DNA from: Humisphaera borealis
Lineage (GTDB): Bacteria; Planctomycetota; Phycisphaerae; Tepidisphaerales; Tepidisphaeraceae
DNA: 64,000 bases
Assembly: GCF_015169395.1 (NCBI RefSeq)
Contig: NZ_CP063458.1
Location: 4,340,001 to 4,404,000, forward strand
Reading direction: 5' to 3'
Position numbers and translations under genes: made by a program
Shown: positions 36,611 to 45,215 of the stretch, piece by piece
Layout of the letters: each line of letters opens with the position of its first letter
Numbering within the stretch: position 1 is the stretch's first letter
The notes under the pieces: generated by a model
What the model was told of the DNA's origin: nothing
Databases searched by the model: none
The model's input: only the letters and a program-made list of their open reading frames with translations

Positions 36611-38611
36611 ATGCCCACCACCACCACGGACATCGATCCGTTGCTTTCTCCGTTGTACCTCGCGTTTCCACTCGCCGAATCGCAAATCAAAGCCCTGGCG
36701 GCCGAGATCCTTCGGCTCTATCCGCCGGTGCCTACCATCGAGCGGATCGCGATCGTGGACCCCGCGACACAGAAGGAAATCCGCGTGCTCGACGGAGATA
36801 CATCGATCCGCCAGCGCGAACTTCCCGCCGGCGCGACGATCGCCGCCGTCGTCTCGGCACCCTGCACGCTGGTGTTCGAGTTCGACGGCAAGGTCGTCCG
36901 GCAGGAGAGCAATCCGCCTTACAGCATCGGCGGCGACGGCATTGGCGGCCGGCTGAACCGATGGGACGGCCTGTCGCCCGGAGAGCACACGCTGCGCGTG
37001 ACGCCGTTCGACAAGCCGGGCGGCAGGGGCGGAACAGCCGTCGTGATAAGCCTGGTGATCGTCGCAGAACCCACCATTCCACCCGACAGTGGCTCGCCGC
37101 CGGTGGTTGTTACGCCTGATGATCTCGGGTTTACGGTCTTCCCGCTTGCCGACGGCGCAAAGCAGTTCTACATCCGCGCCGACGGCGACGACGGCAACAC
37201 CGGCGACGCGCCGAACCGCCCGCTCCGCAGCATTGCCCGGGCGATGTCGCTCCTGCGCGATGACAAAGGCGATCGCATCCTGCTGTTTGCCGGTCATCGC
37301 TTCGAATCGCCCATCGGCGCCTGGCGCGCCAGTGGCATTCCCGGAAAACCGGCGGGCGTGTTCGCGTACGACGACGGCTCGGCCGAGAGCGCCGGCAGGC
37401 GGCCGATCATCGCCTGCCGCAATGCCAACGCGATCGATATCAGCACGCCCGGCGTACACGACGTTGCGTTTGTCGGCCTGCACCTTACCGCCGTCGACCG
37501 CGACCCGGCCGATGCCGGCTTTCGCGTTTCCTCCGCGTCGAGCTACGGCATTCAGGCGGTATTCCCTACCCAGTCGATCAGGATCGAAGACTGCCGCATC
37601 GACCACTTCGAATACAACGTCAGCTTCGTTTGCGCCGGCGACAAGGGGCAGCACCAGAGCGTTACGATCCGTCGATGCCTGCTGCTGGACGCATGGGGCA
37701 GGCCCTCAGAGTTGTTCCGTGGGCATGGCCTCTACATGGTGCGGTGCAAAGGCGTTCGCATTACCGAGTGCGTGCTCGATCACAACGGTTGGATCGACAA
37801 CGCGCCCGGCGTCAAATCCGTCCGCAACATCTATCGCCACGGCGCCTATCTGAACGATGCGGGCATGGAAGACATCGTCTTCGAAGGCAACCTGGCGTCG
37901 CGCAACGCCAACTACGGCATGCAATCCCGCGCCGGTGGGTTCGTTCGGCAGAATGTGTTTTTCGACAACGCGACCTGCGTCGGCGTGGGCGGCGAAACCG
38001 CCGAGGTGACGGACAATCTCTTTGTCGGCGGGCACGACACGGACTTGTACGGCCAGGGCATTGCGGCCGAGATCTTTGCCCGCCGGGCCGTGATGAGAGG
38101 CAACGTGATCCTCGATTTCGAAGGGCGAAGCCATCCCTACCCCGCGTCGCGCATCCACATCAGCCGCCGGCCCTGGACGCCGGGTGGCGATCGCGCCATT
38201 CGCATCGAGCGCAACGTCATGCGCGGCAGCGAAGGACCGGGGCTTTGCATCGATGACGCACTGGCCGAGCTCACACTCGGCGACAATGACTTCCTCGGCG
38301 TGAAGAGGCAGGTCATCGCATTTGAGAAGCCTGTCGGAAAAATGTTCTCTTCGGGCAATGCCTACGGCGGCGTAACTGCCACGCATTTCACGCACTACGC
38401 TGCGAAGAATCAAAAGCTGACGCTGCAGGATTGGTCGACGATAACCGGCGACCTTTCGCGGCAAGCGACGTTGCGGGCAGGCGGCGAAAGCTGGCGCTTC
38501 GACGTGGCGTTCATCGCCCGAAGCCGGGATCGACGCCGGGGCCACTGGGCGAGCGAGCTTGACCCGGCGACGATTGCATTGGCATTGCGTACTGCGTACG
38601 CGCGGAAATGA
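36611..38611 (+). CDS. Right-handed parallel beta-helix protein
   Basis: A 666-residue protein. Residues about 45-150 look like an Ig-like domain (AAVVSAPCTLVFEFDGKVVR, SPGEHTLRVTPF). From about 180 onward the chain shows the start of a right-handed beta-helix (FYIRADGDDGNTGDAPNRPL, SIARAMSLL) and repeated coils such as NIYRHGAYLNDAGMEDIVFE and ENLFVGGH-like turns. These match the parallel beta-helix repeat family of pectate-lyase-like and polysaccharide-binding proteins. No signal peptide is visible at the N terminus (MPTTTTDIDPLLSP), which is unusual for this fold. The ATG at 36611 is the first of the frame, with a GGAGT upstream. Catalytic residues cannot be assigned. A secreted role is expected for the fold but not supported by the N terminus. 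Confidence 0.8.
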   Translation: MPTTTTDIDPLLSPLYLAFPLAESQIKALAAEILRLYPPVPTIERIAIVDPATQKEIRVLDGDTSIRQRELPAGATIAAVVSAPCTLVFEFDGKVVRQESNPPYSIGGDGIGGRLNRWDGLSPGEHTLRVTPFDKPGGRGGTAVVISLVIVAEPTIPPDSGSPPVVVTPDDLGFTVFPLADGAKQFYIRADGDDGNTGDAPNRPLRSIARAMSLLRDDKGDRILLFAGHRFESPIGAWRASGIPGKPAGVFAYDDGSAESAGRRPIIACRNANAIDISTPGVHDVAFVGLHLTAVDRDPADAGFRVSSASSYGIQAVFPTQSIRIEDCRIDHFEYNVSFVCAGDKGQHQSVTIRRCLLLDAWGRPSELFRGHGLYMVRCKGVRITECVLDHNGWIDNAPGVKSVRNIYRHGAYLNDAGMEDIVFEGNLASRNANYGMQSRAGGFVRQNVFFDNATCVGVGGETAEVTDNLFVGGHDTDLYGQGIAAEIFARRAVMRGNVILDFEGRSHPYPASRIHISRRPWTPGGDRAIRIERNVMRGSEGPGLCIDDALAELTLGDNDFLGVKRQVIAFEKPVGKMFSSGNAYGGVTATHFTHYAAKNQKLTLQDWSTITGDLSRQATLRAGGESWRFDVAFIARSRDRRRGHWASELDPATIALALRTAYARK

Positions 38612-38708
38612 GCGGGTCGTCAATTCAATGCGGCAGTTTTGGGTGCCGCAGGCAGACGAGTACATCAGCCCATGGCACGCAGCCCGGACTATTCACTAAG
38701 ATGGTTCC

Positions 38709-39191
38709 ATGAGCACAGCCGTCCCCGAACCGATCACCGCAAGTTTGCCTAGTGACGTCCGCGTAGCCGTTGTTGCTGCGCGCTTTAATGCGCACATCAC
38801 CGATGAACTGCTGGGCGGCTGCGTGTCGCGACTGCAGGAGCTCGGGCTGGACAAGGAGCGGATCGAGGTCTACCGCGTTCCGGGTGCTTTTGAGCTTCCG
38901 GTGACGGCCAAGGCACTGGCGTCAACCCATCGCGTGGCGGCGGTCGTGTGCATTGGGGCGGTGGTGCGGGGCGATACGCCTCACTTCGATTACGTCGCCG
39001 GTGAAACCGCGCGCGGATGCCAGCAGGTGGCCATCAATGAAGGAATTCCGGTGATCTTCGGTGTGCTCACCACCAACACCGAGCAGCAGGCGTTCGATCG
39101 CACGGGGGGCAGTCACGGCCACGCCGGCCGCTTCGCCGCCGAGGCTGCCGTCGAGATGATCTGCGTGCTCGCTGCAGCGAAGCGGAGGTAG
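38709..39191 (+). CDS. ribH: 6,7-dimethyl-8-ribityllumazine synthase
   Basis: A 160-residue lumazine synthase, the penultimate enzyme of riboflavin synthesis. It condenses 5-amino-6-ribitylaminouracil with 3,4-dihydroxybutanone phosphate in icosahedral or pentameric shells. Diagnostic parts are VVAARFNAHITDELL, YRVPGAFELPVTAKAL, CIGAVVRGDTPHFDYVAGE (with the catalytic His and substrate loop) and PVIFGVLTTNTEQQAFDR followed by a GGSHGHAGR phosphate loop. The length is normal. It stands alone here, away from other rib genes. nusB, often next to ribH, is not nearby. Confidence 0.97.
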   Translation: MSTAVPEPITASLPSDVRVAVVAARFNAHITDELLGGCVSRLQELGLDKERIEVYRVPGAFELPVTAKALASTHRVAAVVCIGAVVRGDTPHFDYVAGETARGCQQVAINEGIPVIFGVLTTNTEQQAFDRTGGSHGHAGRFAAEAAVEMICVLAAAKRR

Positions 39192-39229
39192 TGAGTATCG
39201 CCGGCCAGGCGAAACCGCGAGTTAACCGA

Positions 39230-39970
39230 TCAGCACTGCTGCGTGTTCCACGTCCGCCGGACGGCCACGATGATCGCCATCGCCATCAGGACGCCCAGGC
39301 CGCTGTAGGCGGCGGGGGGGAGCGGGATGGCCGTCGGAGGGACCTGTCCGCTGCCGCCGCCGATCGTGGGCTGGAAGGCTCCTTCTATGGTGGTGCTGCC
39401 GATGACGGCTTTCGTTGCGTTCAGGGTCAGCAGTTCGTCGCCGGCATGGAAAACGGCCGAACCGCTTTCGCTGTAGCTGGTTGCGTCGGTCTGAACCAGA
39501 AGGGCTGGTGGACCGCCGAGTCCGGGGGTATCGCTGAAGAGAACGATCTGTGCCCCATCAACGGACCGCGACGCCTTGATCGCCTCTTCATAGTCCAGCA
39601 TTCCGCTGACGGTGGTGGCGAAGCCGGCAAACGAAAGGACGGTCAGTTCCGATTGCTCGGTGGCACCGCTGACGAAGTTGTTTGAGTCGAGGTCGACATC
39701 GTAAAAGAACGCCAGCTTCCCGCCGACGTTGTAGACCGCGCTGTGAAGTGTGCCGTTGAGCTTGCCATCGAAACCGAAGACCGGATCGGCTCCGTAATCG
39801 ATGACGAAAGGCGAAGACTTCTCGGCGAGCTTGATGCCCACCGGGCCGCCGAAATCGCCGGAGCTGAGGCTCACGGTCTCGCCGGGCGAGATCAGGCCGG
39901 CCGCGGCGGGGGACGCGAGAATCAGCGAGCAGACGATGGCAGACAGTGTGGCGTGAAATGCGCGTGACAT
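39230..39970 (-). CDS. Exported protein with PEP-CTERM-like sorting tail
   Basis: A 246-residue secreted protein with a signal peptide (ILASPAAA). The body is a beta-rich domain of unknown family containing VFGFDGKLNGTLHSAVYNVGG and FFYDVDLDSNNFVSGATEQS. The C terminus is a classic tripartite anchor: VPPTAIPLPPAAYSGLG, a hydrophobic helix LMAMAIIVAV and basic RRTW. It is a variant of the PEP-CTERM/VPxP signal handled by exosortases. An AAAGGA lies 10 bases before the ATG at 39970. It is convergent with ribH. No exosortase gene is in the window. The protein probably belongs to the cell surface or matrix. Confidence 0.85.
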   Translation of the reverse strand: MSRAFHATLSAIVCSLILASPAAAGLISPGETVSLSSGDFGGPVGIKLAEKSSPFVIDYGADPVFGFDGKLNGTLHSAVYNVGGKLAFFYDVDLDSNNFVSGATEQSELTVLSFAGFATTVSGMLDYEEAIKASRSVDGAQIVLFSDTPGLGGPPALLVQTDATSYSESGSAVFHAGDELLTLNATKAVIGSTTIEGAFQPTIGGGSGQVPPTAIPLPPAAYSGLGVLMAMAIIVAVRRTWNTQQC

Positions 39971-40180
39971 GGAAACCGAATCCTTTCGCCCGAATGCCGC
40001 TGGAAGTGACGTCGGCCCTACTAGATCGGTGCGTTTTCCTGCTCGCCTCTACAAAAGGTCTTTATCGGACGCGCGACCAGCCCGTCCGATGCCGAGAGGC
40101 GCCGACGGCGGACCCCATGAATCGCACGATTCCACCTTTCCCCGTGCAACGCGGTCCTGAAACAAGTCGATACAGGGAGG

Positions 40181-42331
40181 ATGCGGAGTTCTCATTTGGC
40201 ATCGGTCGAGTCTCTCGAATCGCGGCGGCTGTTTGCCGCCAACCCCGCAGTCTTGGCGACGTTCGTGAATCCCGCCAACGGACACACCTATAAACTGCTG
40301 GACGCCGCCACCTGGGACGAAGCACAGGACAAGGCAGTAGCGCTCGGCGGAAACCTGGTCACCGTCAATGATGCCGCCGAACACAACTATGTGTGGGGCA
40401 CGTTCTCCGGCACGGCGTCGCTGTTCTGGATTGGATACAACGACGCGGATCGTGACGGCGTCTACCGTTGGGTGAGCGGTGAGCCGGCGACCTATACCAA
40501 CTGGCATGCCGGCGAACCCAACAGCTTATGGGACCCCGGCGAGGTGTGGGGCACGATGTGGTCCGACTACGGTGGGGAGTGGAACGACCTGGGTGTTGAA
40601 TCATTCCAGGGGAGTGTGCACAAGTCCGTGGTGGAGATCGCCACGGGTGCGGACTTGTTTGCGTCGCTGTCAACCGCACCTCCCGCCGCCGAGCCCGGCG
40701 CCTCTTTCGCCGTCACCGCGACGGTCAGAAACGGTGGCTCGTCCACCGTCACGACGCCGGTCGCTGTGCAGTTCTACCTCTCGAGCGACGCAACCTTCGA
40801 TGACGGTGTAGACATCCTGGTTGGTTCGGCGGTAACCGATGGCAGTGCCCTGGCGTTCAACGGTTCTGCGTCGGCGGGCACCTCGGCAACGGTCCCGCAG
40901 ACCGCCGCCCCCGGGCGCTACTATCTGATTGGTGTAGTAGATCCGGCTAATCTGGTCGCCGAGGGGGATGAGGCGAACAACGTCGTCGCCGGCGGCATCA
41001 TCGATGTCGGCGCGACCAGGACACCGGTCCTCCGTAATCTGGTCGGTTACGTGCGCGACGGCGTCGGCGGCGCACTAAACGGGGTACGCGTCGACTACGA
41101 CGGCAAAACCGTCTTCACCGATTACGACAAGGGACGCCGACTCGACAGCGAAATCAACGGCGACTTCATCGTGTTCAAAGCGGTCGTGGGATACAATGTC
41201 AGCTTCAACGGCGCTTTCAGTCATTTCCGTCCCACCGACGTTACCGAGAAGCCGCTGGTTCTGACCGCGAAAGATCTCGCCGGCAATACCTACACAAATA
41301 CGATCGGCGTCGGGAATGTCATCGCGTTCGATCCTGCGCAGGTCGATGGGGCGGTCGGCCCTTTCATCGCGACACGGGTTCTGTTTCTTGGCGACTACAC
41401 GCTAACCGACAGTGCCGGGGCGATCCTGTTGCACAAGGACCTTCGCAACGACAGGAATTCCATCCACCCGACCTACAAGTCGCCGCCGCAGCTCGCTGCC
41501 GGCCGCCGCTTCAAAGACACGGTCGAGACGGCCCTGGAGAAGTTGTCGGCGCTCGGATACTGCGAGCCCGACGGCAGCCCCCTGGTCGCGGTGACCGCAC
41601 TGACAAAGGGTTCGTCGGCGGTGTCGGCGGTCCAGCTCTTCAACGACATCGCTACCGGGTATGCCGCGGCAGACCCGACCACCAAGGCAAAGTCTAAAGC
41701 CCCGGCCGGCGTGATCGATGAGGCGTTCATCAATCGACTCAATGGCTTGGTGACGACGACACACGGCTGGACGGCCTCACTCCCGTCGGGGTGGACTGCA
41801 GCAGCCGGCCTTGCAGACACCTGGGTCAACCGCACTGTCTTCCTGCGCATGACGTCGCTGGCGTCGGCAGTGCCCGGCGTCTCCACCTGGACGCTCTCAA
41901 AGGCCAGCCCGGCGACCGGCGGCACCACATCGATCGGATTCCCAGCCGGTGTCGGCCGGGCCGGCGCGGACATTGCGTTCGGATGGATCAACACCAGTGG
42001 CGTCAGTATCGCGGGAACGACATTTTGGGAGCCGATCGGTGGCGCAACCCTGGAAACCGTGAAGCGCATCGGCGGGAAGAAGCTGGCGATCCCCGACCCC
42101 AGGGAGCTCGGCGTGACCTGGGCGTACCGCGCCGACTACGACGCGGTCGCCACCCAGGCGGCGATCACCGCGCTGCTGGACGGGGGCAATGTGAGGGTGG
42201 CGTACAATGACCCTCAGATCCTTACCGCGCTCAACGCCGTCAGCATCAACGGTGCGAAGGTCAAGCTGCTCCGTGCGGATCTGACACCTGCTGCGGGATA
42301 CGACACGCAGGTGGGCGCGCGTGTGAAATAG
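40181..42331 (+). CDS. LESRR-motif surface protein with C-type lectin and CARDB domains
   Basis: A 716-residue protein whose N terminus carries SLESRRLFA (11-19), a planctomycete relative of the LEPR-XLL leader. Residues about 28-155 form a C-type-lectin-like domain: WDEAQDKAVALGGNLVTVND, LFWIGYNDADRDGVYRWVSG, YTNWHAGEPN and the calcium/sugar-binding-type GEWNDLG. A CARDB domain follows (about 160-285, ending DPANLVAEGDEANNVV). The remaining ~420 residues are unfamiliar; they contain a beta-sandwich-like start (LVGYVRDGVGGALNGVRVDY) and later mixed alpha/beta text. The gene is likely exported and binds glycans. AGGGAGG touches the ATG at 40181, unusually close; a TTG at 40196 would have 15-nt spacing. 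The same CARDB type occurs on the giant protein. Confidence 0.82.
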   Translation: MRSSHLASVESLESRRLFAANPAVLATFVNPANGHTYKLLDAATWDEAQDKAVALGGNLVTVNDAAEHNYVWGTFSGTASLFWIGYNDADRDGVYRWVSGEPATYTNWHAGEPNSLWDPGEVWGTMWSDYGGEWNDLGVESFQGSVHKSVVEIATGADLFASLSTAPPAAEPGASFAVTATVRNGGSSTVTTPVAVQFYLSSDATFDDGVDILVGSAVTDGSALAFNGSASAGTSATVPQTAAPGRYYLIGVVDPANLVAEGDEANNVVAGGIIDVGATRTPVLRNLVGYVRDGVGGALNGVRVDYDGKTVFTDYDKGRRLDSEINGDFIVFKAVVGYNVSFNGAFSHFRPTDVTEKPLVLTAKDLAGNTYTNTIGVGNVIAFDPAQVDGAVGPFIATRVLFLGDYTLTDSAGAILLHKDLRNDRNSIHPTYKSPPQLAAGRRFKDTVETALEKLSALGYCEPDGSPLVAVTALTKGSSAVSAVQLFNDIATGYAAADPTTKAKSKAPAGVIDEAFINRLNGLVTTTHGWTASLPSGWTAAAGLADTWVNRTVFLRMTSLASAVPGVSTWTLSKASPATGGTTSIGFPAGVGRAGADIAFGWINTSGVSIAGTTFWEPIGGATLETVKRIGGKKLAIPDPRELGVTWAYRADYDAVATQAAITALLDGGNVRVAYNDPQILTALNAVSINGAKVKLLRADLTPAAGYDTQVGARVK

Positions 42332-42359
42332 CGTCCCGACTGGCGTCTGGCCAACTCGC

Positions 42360-43751
42360 TCAAATCTTCCCCGGCTCCCGCACGCCGCCGCCCGCCTGCT
42401 TCGTCCGCGACTCGCCCAAATCTTCGCGAATGGTCTGGGCGAACTTCTGTAGCTTCGCGACGACGTCGGGGTTCGCAGATGCGACGTTCTTCTCTTCGCC
42501 GATGTCTGCTTCCAGGTCGAACAACTCGTCGCCGATCTGCAGATTCGCGTACTTTCCCGGCTTGCCGCTTCCGCCGGGCGGAGCGGGTTTGGGGTACGCG
42601 TGGGCAAAGTGCAGCTTCCACTTGCCGCTGCGGATGGCGTGCAGTTCGCGACCCCAGTAGATCGCATAGAACTCGTGCGGCGATTTGGCTGTAGCGGGCT
42701 GTGTCATCAGTGGCCAGATGTCCAGGCCGTCGATCTTTTTGTCCGATCCGGCCGCGCCGATGAGCCTGGCCATCGTCGGCAGCACGTCGATGGTGGCGGC
42801 GACTTCCTTGCAGACCGAGCCGGGTGCGATCTTGCCGGGCCAGCGGGCCAGGAACGGCACGCGCACGCCGCCATCGAATGCCGTTGCCTTGCCTTCGCGC
42901 AGTGGCAGGGCCGAGCCGGCGTGGTCGCCGTAGAGCAGCCAGGGCCCGTTGTCGCTGCTGAACATGACGAGCGTCTTCTCGTCGATGCCGGCTTTCTTGA
43001 TCGCCTCAAGCACCGAGCCGACGCTGTGGTCGATCTCGGCGATGACATCGGCGTGTAGCCCCTTGCCGGTCTTGCCTTCGAAAGCCTTGGAAACGCCCAG
43101 CGGCACGTGCGGCAACGGGTGGGGGATGTAGACGAAGAACGGTTTGTCCTTGCTGCGCTCGATGAACTTGACGGCCCGATCGGTGATCGCGCCGGTCAGT
43201 TCGCCGGGCTCGGGGTTGAGCTTCAGGACCTTGTCGTTCTCCATCAGCGGCAGGTCGGGCCAGGCCTTGGGGCTGGCCGGATGGCGCGGCCACATGTCGT
43301 GCGAGTAAGGCACGCCAAACCATTCATCGAAGCCATGATTGATGGGCAGGAACTTCGGCGCGTCGCCAAGGTGCCACTTGCCGTACATCGCGGTGGCGTA
43401 GCCCTTGCTCTTAAAGACTTCGGCGAGGGTGCGTTCGTCGGGGTTGATGCCGATCTTGCTCTTCGGCCCGAGTGCGCCGGTGATACCGACGCGAAGGTTG
43501 TAGCACCCGGTGATGAGCGCCGCGCGGGACGCGCTGCAGACCGCCTGAGCCACGTAGAAGTCGGTGAACTTGACGCCCTCGGCGGCGAGCCGGTCGATGT
43601 TGGGTGTCGGGGCCTTGCCGCCGTAAGGACCGATGTCGGCGTAGCCCATGTCGTCGCAGTAGAATAGTACGACGTTGGGTGTCTCGGCAGCGCTGGCGAC
43701 GGGCGCGAGCAGCAGCAACGCAAGCGAGATCAGGCGAGCCAAAGCGGGCAT
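42360..43751 (-). CDS. Secreted arylsulfatase
   Basis: A 463-residue sulfatase with a signal peptide (LISLALLLLAPVASA). The metal-binding start NVVLFYCDDMGYADIG and the formylglycine site C72-S-A-S-R76 are intact, so it is a type I sulfatase needing the formylglycine-generating enzyme. YGKWHLGD, VYIPHPLPHVPL and SSDNGPW complete the usual active-site set. It removes sulfate esters from polysaccharides or small aryl sulfates; the substrate is not readable. Planctomycetes carry many such genes. The ATG at 43751 has a strong GGAGGA five bases upstream, so the TTG six codons earlier is rejected. It converges with the lectin-like gene. Confidence 0.95.
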   Translation of the reverse strand: MPALARLISLALLLLAPVASAAETPNVVLFYCDDMGYADIGPYGGKAPTPNIDRLAAEGVKFTDFYVAQAVCSASRAALITGCYNLRVGITGALGPKSKIGINPDERTLAEVFKSKGYATAMYGKWHLGDAPKFLPINHGFDEWFGVPYSHDMWPRHPASPKAWPDLPLMENDKVLKLNPEPGELTGAITDRAVKFIERSKDKPFFVYIPHPLPHVPLGVSKAFEGKTGKGLHADVIAEIDHSVGSVLEAIKKAGIDEKTLVMFSSDNGPWLLYGDHAGSALPLREGKATAFDGGVRVPFLARWPGKIAPGSVCKEVAATIDVLPTMARLIGAAGSDKKIDGLDIWPLMTQPATAKSPHEFYAIYWGRELHAIRSGKWKLHFAHAYPKPAPPGGSGKPGKYANLQIGDELFDLEADIGEEKNVASANPDVVAKLQKFAQTIREDLGESRTKQAGGGVREPGKI

Positions 43752-43859
43752 CAGGATCCTCCGGGGCAAATGGGGCTAAGACGTAGATCGTAAGACCCGG
43801 AGTTTAATTCCCTGATGCCGCGACCGACAGGAAGGGTCGTGCGTCGCCGACAGCTGCCA

Positions 43860-44993
43860 TCATTCCTTCATCGCATCCGGTTCGACGCCCATCTTCCGGC
43901 ACCAGGCGGCGTACGCCTGCGGGGCGATCTCGCTCGGCTTGATCTCGCTACGGCCGCCCCAGAAGACGTTGGTGTACGTCACCGGAATGCCAATGCTCAC
44001 CAGGTGTTCGTCGATTGCCTTCTTGTGCGCCAGGACCAAGTCCTTGTCGGTGCCGTGGGCAACACCCATCACGTTGACGTTGCCGAACTCTTCGCCGGCC
44101 TCGCGCCAGTAGGCGTGCGTCATGATGTGAAACCGCCCGACTTCGCGGCCGGCTTCCAGTTCACGCCCTACGGGGACGGCCCAGTGGAACAGCGCGTTGT
44201 ACCGCGTCACCTGCTCGCCGGCCTGGGTCTGCTTGACGTGCTCCAGGAACGTGCTGAACCGCCCGACCACCTTCCGCTCGTTGAGCGACCGGGCGACACG
44301 GTTGAACTCTTCCAGGCTGACGCCGGCCTCGGTCGCGCGGGCCTGCCAGAGGTTGGGCTTGATCTCGTCGGCGGCAAACTCGCGCTTCAGCGGTACGAGC
44401 ACCCGCCAGTCGAGTTCCGACAGCTCGACGATATCCGTATCGGTGACGTCGGCGAGCACGTCTGCCTTGGAGCCGGGCTCCAAGCCGCGGCGGCGGACAT
44501 GGCCGACGCCCAGTGCGAAGAGGCGCTTGGCGGGGAGGAGCTTGAAGGTCGTCGCGCCGGTCTTCTCGCAAAGCAACTGACAGTGCTTTTCCAGCGAGTA
44601 GCCCTGCGGCACCTTCAGTGTCGTCCAGAGGCGGTAACGCGAGGCGGAGATTTTCTGATCGGTCGATCGGATGACGACATGCCCGCTGAACGGGTCTTCC
44701 TTGAACATCCAGTCGAACGTCGCGTTGAGCTTTTCTTCTGGGACTACCCATGCCACCAGCGCGCCCCTGGCCAGGTTCGTCGCGAGCATGGTCTGCCGCA
44801 CCCGGCGAATGGTTCCCGCCCGCAGCATTGCCTGGATGCGCTCGATCACCACCGGCAGTTCGACCCCCGACAGCCGGCTAATCTCACCGAACGGATCGGC
44901 CTGAAATCCCTGAATCTTGTCTTCGGAGACGGCCAGGATGGCGGCGTTGACGGGATCCTTGGTATCGACGGGAGTGGCTTCGGTGGTGGTCAT
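43860..44993 (-). CDS. Fused AhbA/AhbB-like (Lrp-type) siroheme decarboxylase family protein
   Basis: A 377-residue protein made of two Lrp/AsnC-like halves. Half 1 (about 30-165) has DPFGEISRLSG, RIQAMLRAGTIRRVRQTML and YRLWTTLKVP...TGATTFKLLPAKRLF. Half 2 (about 190-350) has LDWRVLVPLKREF, FNRVARSLNERKVVGRFSTF, THAYWRE and VNVMGVAHG. These follow the AhbA and AhbB subunits of siroheme decarboxylase, which makes 12,18-didecarboxysiroheme in the alternative haem pathway or in haem d1 synthesis; there the two chains are usually separate. No ahbC, ahbD or nir genes are visible. A regulatory or haem-sensing role is possible. AGGAA lies eight bases before the ATG at 44993. Confidence 0.75.
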   Translation of the reverse strand: MTTTEATPVDTKDPVNAAILAVSEDKIQGFQADPFGEISRLSGVELPVVIERIQAMLRAGTIRRVRQTMLATNLARGALVAWVVPEEKLNATFDWMFKEDPFSGHVVIRSTDQKISASRYRLWTTLKVPQGYSLEKHCQLLCEKTGATTFKLLPAKRLFALGVGHVRRRGLEPGSKADVLADVTDTDIVELSELDWRVLVPLKREFAADEIKPNLWQARATEAGVSLEEFNRVARSLNERKVVGRFSTFLEHVKQTQAGEQVTRYNALFHWAVPVGRELEAGREVGRFHIMTHAYWREAGEEFGNVNVMGVAHGTDKDLVLAHKKAIDEHLVSIGIPVTYTNVFWGGRSEIKPSEIAPQAYAAWCRKMGVEPDAMKE

Positions 44994-45163
44994 GCGGCGG
45001 ATTCCTACAAGTGACGGCAGGACGAGCGTTTTCTGCCGGGAAGTTCATTCTACGCTGGCGCGGGGATGCTCACCATTGAATTGCCGCGCATCTCCGAATG
45101 AGGTGCTGGGTCGCATGGGCAACGCTACGCCGATGCCCATGGTGAACCCTGTTCCGCGTCCGC

Positions 45164-45195
45164 CACGGGCAAGCGAGTACGCTTGCCCATGCCAC
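45164..45195. repeat. CACGGGCAAG..CTTGCCCATGCCA hairpin, copy 1
   Basis: GGGCAAGCG/CGCTTGCCC forms a 9-bp stem with an AGTA loop (45167-45188), flanked by CAC and ATGCCAC. A close relative is found at 58853-58879. This copy lies 21 bases after the stop of the P450 gene, in the gap before the AhbA/B-like gene. Confidence 0.7.
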
Positions 45196-45215
45196 CCGAA
45201 CATCACGAGGCGTCA

